Shown here piece by piece: positions 25,226 to 36,213 of a stretch of 64,000 nucleotides of DNA. Made by a program: the position numbers and the translations under genes. Each line of letters starts with the position of its first letter. Within the stretch, counting starts at the first letter, position 1. Under the pieces are notes generated by a model that saw nothing but the letters and a program-made list of their open reading frames with translations, was not told where the DNA came from and made no database searches. Source of the stretch: Plenodomus lindquistii (lineage: Eukaryota; Ascomycota; Dothideomycetes; Pleosporales; Leptosphaeriaceae); NCBI GenBank assembly GCA_025504975.1, contig JANUWI010000002.1, forward strand, positions 3,534,001-3,598,000, written 5' to 3'.

Positions 25226-26608
25226 ATGAGCGCTGAAGGTGCCCCCGCCCAGGGCGGGCCTCCACCCCAAGGACCCCCTCAGTCACAGCCGCAAGGGGAG
25301 AGCATCTCTATTCCCATACCGGTTGGACCAAACGGAGAAAGACCCACACCCGAGCAGATACAGCAGATCCAACAGCAACTCGCCGCCGAGGCCCAGAAGC
25401 ACGGCATCTCGATCCAGGAATACGTGCAACGACTAAGACAACAGGCCATGGCACAGCAACAGGCGCAAATGCAGGCGCAACAGCGGGCTCAGCAGCAGCA
25501 ACAGCAGCAGCCAATCCAGCCAGGCCCCCCCAAACCAGAGGCGATTGCCGTCGCCAACTGGCTCAAGGCGCAGGAGCTCAAGCCCCGCACGGTTGTACAT
25601 GATGAGAAGAGGAAGGACATGTTCAGAGGTATGCCTGCTGTATATAGCGCATGCCATGGGCAGCCAACTAATTCGACACAGTCAAGCGAGCGATCCGCGC
25701 TCTCCAGTCCCCCGCATACCAGAAAGCCCGCTCCAAGAACCCTCTGCTTCCCGAAGTCCACGACCGCGCATCCGCCGAGAACGCCTTCAAGCTCCTTCCG
25801 CTGTCGCTCCTCGCACTCCGCGTCTCAAAGGTCGACGAAGACACCCACGAGGGTCACAACCATGCAAAACCCAAGCGTGTCAAGGGTCTGTGGACAGTGA
25901 AGATTGAGCAGCATCAAGAAGCCAACGACGACAACTACTACATCTGGCTATATGAGGGCTCACAGATGAAGCAGAAGCTGTATGCTGCCGGTGCTCTGGT
26001 CCTGGTTTTCGCTGTTGTGCTCTTCCCTCTCTGGCCCCTCATGCTGAGGCAAGGAGTCTGGTACCTGAGCATGGGAATGCTCGGTCTCATCGGTCTGTTC
26101 TTTGGCATGGCCATTATCCGACTGATACTATTCGTCATCACCATCTTTGCAGCACCGCCTGGCCTATGGCTGTATCCTAACCTTTTCGAAGATGTTGGGT
26201 TTTTTGACTCGTTCCGACCTGTATGGGCATGGCAAGAGGTGAGTTTGCCTGATGTACTCAAATCGACAAACGGTCCATCATCACTAACGCCACCTGTAGA
26301 CTCCAGAAGATATCCAAAAGAAGAAGCAGGCCAGAAAAGAAAAGAAGGCCGCTAAACTTGCTGCAAAGGCAAATGGAGTTGGCAGGCCAAGTAGAGGTCA
26401 TAACCACTCTCACGACCACGCGCATGACCACGACCATGATCACGACCACGACCACAGCCACGATCACCACCAGACCGATGTTGCTCCGGTCCAGCTCTCT
26501 GCAGACGTTGACTCGGCGCCTCAGCCGACTGGCTCAGAAGCCGTGCCAGAGGGTGCAGTTACCCAACGGCCTCAAAGGGCCACTGTCGAGGAGGTCGAAG
26601 ATGAGTAG
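25226..26608 (+). CDS. SEC62, ER protein translocation subunit
   Basis: Exons 25226-25628, 25682-26238 and 26300-26608 give 422 residues. Sec62 works with Sec61 and Sec63 to bring proteins into the endoplasmic reticulum after translation. The start was set at 25,226 because CCACCATGAG is a good context, though the frame is open upstream. After a Pro/Gln-rich start come AVANWLKAQELK and DMFRVKRAIRAL (across intron 1), DDNYYIWLYEG, two adjacent membrane segments at about residues 233-282, and PPGLWLYPNLFEDVGFFDSF, all typical of Sec62. The C-terminus is unusual: Asp and His alternate through about 20 residues encoded near 26,400-26,470, suggesting metal binding, followed by an acidic end. Confidence 0.92.
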
Positions 26609-27694
26609 ACTGCGAGGTGCTGGTAGATAGGATTGGAAGAAACTTCGGGATATACAAGTAGGGTTTTGCATGGCTTAGCTGGCGTCTGGCGCTGGTGCTT
26701 GTGCTTGTGCTTTTTGGGTTGTATGACAGGCTCATGTCATGGGCAAGACCACATGCTGGTGTTTGTCGTAAGATGGTGCATGGCTTTCACCGAGTTGGTG
26801 ATTGCAAGTCGAAGGATAGTGTAAACTATTAGTTGAGTCTTTTGATGTTTTCATCATGGCTCTCGAAGGTGATGTGGAAAGGGTGTTGAGAATCATCTAT
26901 TGGCACAAAGCCAAGTTGCATCTTTACCAAGTCCATTTACACCAATGCTTATCTTGGAGATGGTTGCAGGAGTAGGCTGCTCCATGTCGGCCTTCGGCAA
27001 TCCTTCACGTTTCCTTTGTCGTCTCTCTCTGCCACCTTTGGTCGAACCTTGGACGCGTGTCTTACTCAGCAAGACCCACCCACCCATAACTTACGTTGCA
27101 TGGCGCAATTGCACCGACACTCTCTCTAATTTGCCCGTCATCTCGATCAAAGCCACAAAACAAAGCATCATTGCCTGACGCATGACAAATGGATCATGAC
27201 AGGTGGTTTCAGAGGGAAACCCGGCAAAAGAAAACGTTTGTGATCCACAAGCGTTTAATCTGAAACGTGGTGCCAAAGTTTGCTCCACGTAGCCGTCAAA
27301 GATTGATTTCTGCCATGGACGGTGTACGTACTGCACTTGTAGTAGGACAATGTACCGAGCGAAGACATGGATCATGGTGAAGAAGTGGGCATGATTAGTG
27401 TAGAGTGGTGTGGGTACATTACATGCTCTGCTTCCTCATTACAGTACAATGACCTTGGTCTAGAATGGACAAGTGGGACTAGATAATCTTGACCAAAGAT
27501 GGGACGTCATAATGCTGACAATGTGACAAAAGATGCATTGCAGAAGGACATGATAAAGGATGACGGGCCTTTTTTTTGCTCGAATACACCAATGGTCCCA
27601 AACGCCCTAACTATGCACTTTGCCTTGGGGTAGGCTCAAATGTCTGACATACAACACCCGCTTCCACCGCCGGCACACAAACAACTCAGAAACT
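26609..27694. other. Convergent intergenic spacer
   Basis: About 1.1 kb between the ends of SEC62 and the coiled-coil gene. I find no family motif, repeat or RNA gene; short open frames here look random. Confidence 0.5.
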
Positions 27695-28643
27695 CTACCC
27701 GGGTGATGCTGCAGGTTGGCTCTCTTGGGTGGCCTGTGCGGTGTTCTCTTGGCTGGTTGCTGGTGCGAGTCGAGAGTGAATGACTGGCGAGTGTGTGATT
27801 TGGGCTGTTGGATTCGACTCTGACAATTGGCGTTCTGGCATGTCATCAACAGAGGGTTTGTAGAATGAGGGCGGGTTTTTACGTACCTAGTTCTCTGATT
27901 CGTAGCTTCAGCATTTGATTCTCCCGTGTCAAGTTCTGCGTCTCTGCTTGGTAAAAGGCACTCTCGTCTCTGGTCGTGGCAGCGGCTGGTAGCATGTCGT
28001 GGTGGTCGTACGGAGGTCCAGCTTGGCCCGACAGTGGGCGTAGAGCGGGCGACCCGGCATGGCTGCCTTGGCGAGAGCGATCGGCGAAAGAAGACTGCCT
28101 GCTGATGGTGCCAAAGGCAAAGGGCGAGCGCGAGCGGGGCTGCGAGGCGGAGGGCAGAGGGGAGACGACGGCCTGGGAGGCCTGTGACGAGTGGGGGTGT
28201 GGCGGAGGAGGTATGGACATGGAGCGCTCCGAAGTAGGGGTGCTGTCGTCGACGGCGGAGGAAGAAGCGGGTTGCTGGTGGCTGGTGTGGAGGGTGGTCA
28301 TGTGCTCTTGCTGCTGGCGGATCATGTTGAGGAGGCGGTTGACCTGTCCCTCTTGCTCATACTCGAGCTCCTGGTGCAGCTCGCCCAGGCTAGGGGCGCG
28401 CTCGTGCTGGGGGCTAGGCGGCCATGGGCCTCGACTGCGCGAGGGCGGGCTCTGCGGCTGCATCTCGCCCGGGGCGGGCATGGCGGGGTCGTTGAGGTTG
28501 AGGTTGATGCGGATGCTGGACCGCCGGCGTGCGCGCTCGACGTCTCTTCGCATGCTACCAGACGACGGCCGGCGCGAGTCTTGGTTGTGCATGCCGGCGT
28601 TCATGGCCGCTGTGGCCGCCAGCGAGTGGGGTGACGAGGCCAT
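27695..28643 (-). CDS. Conserved-looking fungal hypothetical with coiled coil
   Basis: Exon 1 is 28643-27887 and exon 2 is 27819-27695, joined across a 67-nt intron (GTACGT...GTCAG), giving 293 residues. I do not recognise a named family. The protein is rich in Ser, Pro and Arg and mostly disordered. A short helical stretch near residues 85-115 (LGELHQELEYEQEGQVNRLL) and another near the end of exon 1 (ETQNLTRENQMLKLRIREL) have coiled-coil character. Arg-Arg-Xaa-Ser patterns (RRRSSIR, SRQSSF) are potential kinase sites. The exon 2 end is less certain than exon 1. A regulatory or scaffold role is possible but not shown. Confidence 0.65.
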
Positions 28644-29973
28644 GGTGGGGGGAGTATTCAGTCTGCTATTCTTCTATACAGGGCAGTACACGGCAGTAAA
28701 AGTAGCGTAGGTGAGGTGTTGGTGGGGTGAGCGCCAGACAGTACAGCGTCATGTCATGTGCGGGGGTCTTCCGTCCTCAGCTGCACTACAGTAGAGTACT
28801 CTAGACTCTACACAGTAGACTACTGCAAGGTACCGGCACACCACCGCCACGCGCCACACGCACGCACGCACACACGCACGCACGCACGCCTTGAGACCAT
28901 ATTGTCATGTACATGGAACATGCCGCCGCCCTCCTTGGTCACACCGAGACTCTCTCTCTTGTTTCTTTTGGGTCGACGCGTCACACAGAACGTGCAGGGA
29001 CAGGACAGTACAGTGACGCCAACACCGACCAAAAGAAGCCCTGCGCGTCGCTATACTGTCTACTGTACAGGTATATACAACTACGCAGTACATACTCCAT
29101 ACTACATACATACATACATACACACTACCATGCGTTTGTCCCTGGTGCGCAATCCAAGCCTCGGAGTTTTAGATTGGGGGCTCACCCCATGCACTGCACA
29201 CCACACCACACCACACTGCACACCACACCACACTGCACTGCACTGCACTGCGAGAGACTCTCGCCTCTGCCTCACCATCTAGTGTGACACACTTGACGAC
29301 TTGCAAAATGCACAGTCTGGGCCGGCCGCCGCACACCCGTCGTCGTCAACGTTCGCACGCCGACCCTCAGCCTCCGGCCCCGTAAAACACGCCGCACAAG
29401 CTGCTGAACCCCTCCTAGCGCGTCACTCCAATCCAACCTTCTGTGCAAAAGGGGCCACCATGCAGCCCCTGCAGCGCTCCGCTTCCTCGACGACGTGGGC
29501 CCGGGACCTGATCCCTGCCCTTCATCACCTTTAGGGAGCACACTTCTGCGGCAGCTAGTGCCTGCTCCGCGACTCTGAACAACTTCGACGACCCGTTTCA
29601 GTGCCCTCTCTCTTTCCCACTGCTGCTGCAGCCACAAGTGCATCGCCTCTCCTCCCCTAGGCCCTTCATGTCCTGTCCCTTCGTTTGTATTTCCCCTGTC
29701 CCTTTCCACCACACTACTCCTTCTGCTGCCCATCTCACCCTCCCTCAATCCGACCTCTTCTTCCAAACTAAGAGTACATTTCGTAATCTTCTCCCACGTC
29801 TCACTTGGCCGAGTCTTTGCAACCAAACCCGACCCCATCCCATTCCAAACAACGGACATCTACCCGTCGTGCGACATAGTGCAACCAGACCAACCTCATA
29901 TCTACCTGCACCAGCCATTCCCGCTTCAAGTTGACCACATTTCTTTGGCTCCGCGTAGCCAAACGCTGCGACC
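28644..29973. other. Divergent intergenic region with simple repeats
   Basis: The 1.3 kb between divergent start codons carries CACG/CACA tetramers (about 28,854-28,889), an ACAT run (about 29,103-29,121) and CACAC and CTGCA pentamers (about 29,193-29,251). These produce spurious open frames. The last ~500 bp are CT-rich, as in fungal 5' leaders. Confidence 0.55.
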
Positions 29974-32796
29974 ATGGCTGCCGTCTCTACACAATCATAC
30001 ACGCCCGCAGCAAACCTGCCTGCAGACGATACCTCAAGACCCCGTCCCGGGAGCAGCTTGCGCAACCGCAACCACGACGCTCCAACTGGTTCACGATGGC
30101 GCTTTACTCGATCCACCACAAATCTGCGCGAGACGGCCTCCCGCTCAGGCTCCATCATCTCCACGCCGATGCCGCCTCCTTCAGTACCAAAGTCCGAACG
30201 TTCTGCTTCCAAAATGTCTCTCTTTAGTCTATTCAGCCGCCCCAAGGTCGAGAGAGCCCGCGGTCACACAGAGGTGGGCATCGCTGTGCCCATGCAACCA
30301 CAAACGCCACCCAAGCCCGCGTCTCAGATGCCTGCCTCCAAGTCCTCACTACGCCAAAATCCCTCACCGCCCGCACAGCAAACCGTACGATCCCGATCGA
30401 GCCAGATGTTTCGGCCTACGTCGATGCGACCCACGATACCACATAGAGAATTTGGAGACTGGGAGCCGCCACCACTGTTCCAAGCCTTCCCACAATCCTT
30501 GAAGCACGCCACCGTTCAGGCATGCATCTTCCCACCTGAAGTCTTGATGCGAACGCAGAGTCAAAGACGACAGGCCGAGTTGATGCGCGAGCGAATGGAT
30601 AGCGTGCGCGATCTCTCGACAATTACAGAGAATGGTCTAGAAAACAAGAAGTTGGAGAAGAACCACAAGAGACTCGTGTCCAACTCTGTACTAAACCCAA
30701 CCATTCCCGAGCTCGTCAATAAGATTTATATATTAGTCACTGCAGGGTACGTCCTACAATACGCTGGCGATGGATCCTTTGACCGGACGCCTGAAAAGGT
30801 ACTCAAGTTGTGTAAGGAGTCCGCAGCTTTTGCGTGCGACCTGATTCCCGGCAAGCACTGGGTATTGCAGATTTCCAGCCACGCTCATGACGATGGAACC
30901 TTTGAAACGGGCCCCAAGAATTCACTCCTCTCGCGGCTGCGCACCCAGAACGCCACGGCAAGAGCAGCAGCCTCAAGCTTCCTGCTTGTCCTTGAAAGCG
31001 CTGAAGAGATGGATGCATGGATGAGCGCCATACGCAGGGAAATTGACAATCTTGGTAGTATGAAGACTAAAGACGAACCTATGCGAGTTTCATCATCGAC
31101 GGTTGACTCGGCGGGAAAGCACTCAGCCGAGGCCATCAGTCATCGATATCGGGTAGAACGAGATCCTGAAACAATCAGCAAGGTTACTCCTTGGGAGGCG
31201 CCGCCCCCTCCACAACGTTCCGACTCACCACGAATCGTCACTTCTGACTGGGCGACAAACGCAAGTGAGCGTAGCGTGAGTGTTGCCGACTCCATCAGTG
31301 GTCGATCCAGCGGGGTGGACAATAGTCGCCAGTCAATAGAAATGTCGTCGGTCGCATCAACGCCAATATCTCAACACCAAGTACAGCTCGATGGCCTACG
31401 TGGGCGGTCGCGATTTTCTTTCATGTCAACAGCAACTTCGACATCAGGTCATGGTACTCGCAACACCTCCCGCGACTCTTCTCCAGCTCCAACATCGCCG
31501 TTAAAAGATGGTTTCCTCCCCGGAGATGGCGAGCCCTTACGCAGTGCCATGTCTCTCAAGTCATTCCACATGAACCCCAACAACGGAAGCGCATCCCGTC
31601 GCAGATCAATGCAACCCCTTCCCATTACCAACGAGGTCTTTCCACAGGCAGTCACGTCTCCTGTCAAGCAGCATCGCCACTCACTGTATAGCCCGACGTC
31701 TCCAAAGGCGCCAGAGCTGGGCGAGGAATCTGATGCCGGACCAAGGGTTTCTGGAAAGGAATCAGAGCACGCCAGGATGCACTCGCAGTCCCGGAACGTC
31801 ATCCCACACATTGTTGATGCTGCACGCTCCCCTTCAGTACTGAGTGCAGCGGACGCATGCCCGGAGGAATCCGTTGCTGCTCGCGAGGACAGCCCCGTCC
31901 GAGTCGATGATGGCAACTACAGTGTTCTACCTCGGAGGGATGTCATCTCGCCTCCACCCCGGGAGCCTGCTCCCCTACCTCCTCAAACTGCTCGACGGCA
32001 ATCATCGATTGGCGCTGCGCCCTCATCTTCGCTTCAGCCTATGGCAATGTTCTCGTCGGGCGCATCAGAGGCCAGGATGCAACGCCGGATCTCAGCAACA
32101 CCGAAGCCTTTCATGCGACCATTTCCCGTCCGACCCCAGGCTCAGCATGCTGACGGTTCGATGATAGTACCGAGGAGACAATCTTCATTGGCACCCACTT
32201 CAGCACCTGCCCCTTTGCCATTCGGGATCAATGTGAATCGTTCCGTCACCGCACCTGTACGACCCCCTTCAGCCGCTCTAAATCCATCACCAACCTCGAG
32301 TCCCTTTACTTTGCATTCATCGCTTCCACCCGCACAGACTTTGCGCCGTCCGTCTTCAGTCCAGATCCGATCTGATCCCGCACCTTTCCTCTCGTCATCG
32401 CGCCCTGTGCGTGCCGTCTACTCGACACCATCTTTCGTGTCTGGTCGAAGATCTTCCAATGCCCAATCGCTCGCGCCGCCTGCGAGACTCCTCCAAGGGA
32501 CGCCCAGTATCGATACATTACGCCAACAAGCGCTTGCGCAGCGTCCTCCAACAAAAGTCATCACACCAAGGCGCAGCATGCCAGCCATAGGACTACCTCC
32601 TCCAGCTCCACCTCCCAACATGCCATTGCCAACTCTCCCACCCACTCCACTTAACAAATCCGCACCTACACCACCACCGAACATGCCTCTTCCGACGCCG
32701 CCACCAAATATGTCTTTGCCTACGCCCCCGCCAAGCATGCCTCTGCCTCCTACACCACCCGAGGCTGCAGCCGCGACGAAATCTCTTGTTGTGTAA
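29974..32796 (+). CDS. PH-domain protein with proline-rich tail
   Basis: A single uninterrupted frame of 940 residues. A pleckstrin-homology-like domain spans about residues 245-365: strands such as VNKIYILVTAGYVLQYAGDG, then HWVLQISS, SSFLLVLESAEEMDAWMSAI and a closing helix with the conserved Trp. PH domains bind phosphoinositides or proteins at membranes. Before it lies a basic Ser-rich region with FGDWEPPPLFQAFPQSLKHA, which reads as a conserved fungal segment. The long tail is disordered, rich in Ser/Pro/Arg, with repeated Pro-Met-Pro-Leu-Pro blocks at residues about 875-930 resembling SH3 or profilin ligands. I do not recognise a named orthologue. A role in cell polarity or cortical signalling is only a guess. 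Confidence 0.8.
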   Translation: MAAVSTQSYTPAANLPADDTSRPRPGSSLRNRNHDAPTGSRWRFTRSTTNLRETASRSGSIISTPMPPPSVPKSERSASKMSLFSLFSRPKVERARGHTEVGIAVPMQPQTPPKPASQMPASKSSLRQNPSPPAQQTVRSRSSQMFRPTSMRPTIPHREFGDWEPPPLFQAFPQSLKHATVQACIFPPEVLMRTQSQRRQAELMRERMDSVRDLSTITENGLENKKLEKNHKRLVSNSVLNPTIPELVNKIYILVTAGYVLQYAGDGSFDRTPEKVLKLCKESAAFACDLIPGKHWVLQISSHAHDDGTFETGPKNSLLSRLRTQNATARAAASSFLLVLESAEEMDAWMSAIRREIDNLGSMKTKDEPMRVSSSTVDSAGKHSAEAISHRYRVERDPETISKVTPWEAPPPPQRSDSPRIVTSDWATNASERSVSVADSISGRSSGVDNSRQSIEMSSVASTPISQHQVQLDGLRGRSRFSFMSTATSTSGHGTRNTSRDSSPAPTSPLKDGFLPGDGEPLRSAMSLKSFHMNPNNGSASRRRSMQPLPITNEVFPQAVTSPVKQHRHSLYSPTSPKAPELGEESDAGPRVSGKESEHARMHSQSRNVIPHIVDAARSPSVLSAADACPEESVAAREDSPVRVDDGNYSVLPRRDVISPPPREPAPLPPQTARRQSSIGAAPSSSLQPMAMFSSGASEARMQRRISATPKPFMRPFPVRPQAQHADGSMIVPRRQSSLAPTSAPAPLPFGINVNRSVTAPVRPPSAALNPSPTSSPFTLHSSLPPAQTLRRPSSVQIRSDPAPFLSSSRPVRAVYSTPSFVSGRRSSNAQSLAPPARLLQGTPSIDTLRQQALAQRPPTKVITPRRSMPAIGLPPPAPPPNMPLPTLPPTPLNKSAPTPPPNMPLPTPPPNMSLPTPPPSMPLPPTPPEAAAATKSLVV

Positions 32797-33774
32797 AAGT
32801 TGCGTTCATTCAAGTTCCGCTGTCCTTTAATTTTTGTTTCACGGTGGCGTTTGTTTTGAGATTGGGGAATCAAGGAAAATATATCCAGGCCAGTGAGCCA
32901 CATTATGTCGTTATGCCAATTTGCAGTCGAAAACTTTCGCTCGTCACACGATACCATACTGTTCTGCTATTGTTTGCTATTGGTCTTGCTGTCTTGTTTC
33001 GCTTCTTGCATCGTCGTCTTGTGCACGTCGGTAGATTTTCTTTTTGACTTTTAAGCTGTTTGGCATTTGTTGGAAATTCTTACCCGAGACTGAAAACGAA
33101 TACCGGGCTACATAGCAGAATGCGGGGTTAAACCTCATGCTATGAAAGAGCATTGGCATCGTGGCCAGTTCAAATTAAATCAGAATGTGCTCTTGACCGA
33201 CTCTACTTCAACCATGTTGTTTCGAACGCGTAGGCCTTTACCGAGCTTCCTGCCCCACATTTTGATCTTGAATGTTCTGGTGTGCGCGATTTACAGTACC
33301 AAGGATGTATAGACTTTGAAAAGGGAGCGGATGATCGAGGTGTCGCGTGTAGGATACGGTGGGTGGTAAGTTCGGTGGGTGGTAAGTTAGATGGACATGA
33401 AGGGGGGGGGGGGGGGTGCGGTGGAGACAGTCTGTAGTAAAAGATATATTATAAGGCATTGTAGTGATTGCGCATGAGTGGCCATCTTGCTCAACCGAGC
33501 TCTGCAAACCGTTAATGGCCTCAAATGTATGTTCTTCGGTCAAAAACAAAACCGCAGTCCCAGCAAGCTTTGCCCAACCTGGTTGTAGAGTATGCGCCTT
33601 TACAATGAACGCTAGGCATGTCCCCTAGACAATGCGCTAGTGTCCCGATAGCGCGACGGCGATCTACTAATGCTTTCTCCTGCATAGATCATCAGCGTCA
33701 TCTGCTTTCGACCTTACGAGACGCTTTTTGGAATTCAATTGGACAAGATCGTTTCCTCGCGCATACAACGGATA
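32797..33774. other. Tandem intergenic spacer with poly-G tract
   Basis: Between the PH-domain and MutY genes. It contains the 3' flank of the former and a run of about 15 G at 33,402-33,416, next to two GGTGGGTGGTAAGTT copies. No gene was recognised. Confidence 0.55.
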
Positions 33775-35783
33775 ATGGCGCCACGCAAAGAGGTTGTCGC
33801 TAGTGCTCAAGCTGTCAAAGCCACAAGACCAAAATCGAGCAGTAGACCATCGATCCCTGAGCCCACGTCTCCCGTACCGACAGCGCTACTGCCGTCGCGT
33901 ATTCATCATGCCTCGTACCATTTTCCCCTACTCTTAACTGACAAGACGCAATGCGACGCGCTGTTGAGTTGGTTCGAGGGTGAGCAAGAGACGCGTAGCA
34001 TGCCCTGGCGGAAGGTCTGGATTGATCCGAGCAAGTACAAAGACCGAGAGAAAGAGCTAGGAGCAGTATTGGGGAAAAGAGCGTATGAAGTTTGGGTCAG
34101 TGAAGTCAGTAAGTCGCATCTTTGATACTTTTCGGACACTTGAGGAGCCAGCGTGAGATACATACACGAAACGCGTAGACGCGCTATCACGTGAACGTTA
34201 CTGAAGCAGAATTCAGTGCTTCAACAAACACGGGTTTCGACCGTGATCCCATACTTCAACAACTGGTTATCCAAGTGGCCGACAGTTCAGGATCTTGCTG
34301 ATGCGAACCACGACGACGTGCTTTCCGCCTGGAAAGGCCTCGGATACTACTCTCGTGCCACACGATTACACGAAGGAGCCAAAGCTATGATCGCAAAGTC
34401 AGCGGGCTCATCATGCCCTTTACCCAGCAGTGCTGCAGATTTGCAGGAGTTCCCTGGTATCGGCCGCTATACTGCTGGCGCGATATCAAGCATTGCCTTT
34501 GGAGAAGCCGAACCCGTACTCGACGGCAATGTCGCCCGGGTCTTGAGCCGACAATTGGGACTATACACGGATGTCAAGGACAAGAAAGCGACCGACATAT
34601 TATGGGAAATGGCTGGTCAACTGGTCAAATTTGTCTCTGGGACAAAACCAAGCCAAACGCCGGGGAAATGGAACCAGGCTATGATGGAGTTGGGATCTAC
34701 AATCTGTACACCGCGACCGCGATGCGACGAGTGTCCCATAAGTTCGACGTGCAGAGTGTATAGCGAAGGCCAATCACTCGCTAAGAAAGAGCTGACACCA
34801 ACTCATGTGTTGGATATTGAAGACGCATGTACCCTTTGCGATCTGTTGGATACCGAGGACTTGGTCACCACATCCGAACATGTGGCTGAAGATTCGCGTG
34901 CCGCCAAGAAGAGAAAGTCCTCAGCAAAACAAGCGAATACGATCTCGCAGTACTTTACTGTGGGAACGCCGAAGTCGAACGATGACACTGACAATGAAGA
35001 AACGAAAGATATGACGCCTGCGGATGAGTCACGGAAGCGCAAACGAGAAACATCATTCGCAGTTCCGAAGCAGGCGATATCGTACTGTGCTCTGTATCCA
35101 AAGAAGATGGCAAAGAAGAAGGCAGCAGAACAAAAATGCGTGGTGTGTTTAATCGAGTTGCGCATGTCAGATGGGTCTAGCAAATGGCTGATCGAGCAGC
35201 GACCAGACAAGGGTATGGAGAGTAACACCACTGTGTAGGTGCCAAATGACTGATAACTGAGTGTAGGTCTGCTTGCATCACTGTGGTACGTAAGGAGTGC
35301 AACATTGCTGCAGGTGCTTGGTTGGTGGGTGGCTTGCTGGCAACCGCTGAACCTGAGAATCGGTGTAGCATGTAGCATCGATAGGCTGCTCACAATTCGT
35401 CCTATCTATGTTCAAATCGGACATTGGACTGACTGTACTACAGGCAGTTCCCACAGAGCACTCTGGCTGCGTCCCAAGACACGCCATCGCTTCGCAAAAC
35501 CTCGGCTCAAAAGTACATGTCAAGCCTAACGATGGGCGATATCGACATGAGCAGGGCCAATCATGTTGCAGCGTTTGGTCCGTTGGTGCACGTCTTCACG
35601 CACATCAGGTTGACCATGTATGCCTATCATTACCGGATTACTAGCACTGATAAGGCAGGGGACCTTGAGCTTGTATGCAAGGGCCCGCCCGCTCGCAAAT
35701 GGGTTGATACCGAGTCCATGGACAATGAGACACTCTCAACAGGCATGCGCAAGTGCTGGGTCCTGATCCAAAAGAGCGGTTGA
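33775..35783 (+). CDS. MutY/MYH adenine DNA glycosylase
   Basis: Four exons, 33775-34108, 34217-35212, 35267-35285 and 35444-35783, give 562 residues. The enzyme removes adenine opposite 8-oxoguanine in base-excision repair. The catalytic Glu lies in SEVMLQQTRV, formed exactly by joining exons 1 and 2. The helix-hairpin-helix reads EFPGIGRYTAGAI, and the catalytic Asp is Asp214 in VLDGNVARVL. The iron-sulphur Cys are 275, 281, 284 and 290, spaced C-x5-C-x2-C-x5-C, one residue shorter than the usual x6. A charged linker carries KKRK and RKRKR (likely nuclear signals) and NTISQYF. The C-terminal NUDIX-like domain is split by a 19-nt micro-exon whose joining yields KGLLASLWQFP. The end shows RKWVDTESMDNETLSTGMRKCW. 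The micro-exon and the 158-nt intron are my inference from frame and family fit. Confidence 0.88.
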
Positions 35784-35927
35784 CATTGCAGCTCCTTTCG
35801 CGCATTTATTCGAGGTCGTAGAACAAGTCCCACGTTGTTATCTTTTGCCAAGAGATACACAAGACTTGGCTTCCGCCGTCCCCATCCTTGGCCAACTACA
35901 ATTCCTGGGGAGTGCGAGTTCGAGGCT

Positions 35928-36176
35928 TGATAAGGGAACTCCTCTTGATACCCTGCTAGACCAAAGTGGGTGCTGCGGTCCTACCCATGCTGTGTCGGTA
36001 TTAATGTCATTGGCTGGAAAGGCCATACGGCGGTCCAAGCTCAGAACGCGTGGTGAGCATACAGTATGTATGTACGCCCGGGGCATGCGAGGATAAAGGT
36101 GGGACTTGGGATATAATCATGGTGTTTCCTCTGAGTTTCGGGACCTATGATACTTCTGTTGTGACATATCTATCGT
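35928..36176. promoter_or_regulatory. GATA motifs upstream of the ammonium transporter
   Basis: HGATAR-type sites, the binding consensus of AreA/Nit2 GATA factors, occur at 35,928-35,933 (TGATAA) and on the minus strand at 36,171-36,176 (CTATCG, read CGATAG), within 300 bp of the start codon. Such hexamers also occur by chance. The 430-bp gap 35,784-36,213 holds nothing else recognised. Confidence 0.4.
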
Positions 36177-36213
36177 CGTGTTGCTTTGGTCTTTGAGACA
36201 AGGTACAATCAAG

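Noticed and set aside
28758..29290. Open frames of 126-174 codons on the plus strand
   Set aside because: They consist of CACACC, CACG and ACAT repeat translations (Thr-His runs) without protein-like composition.
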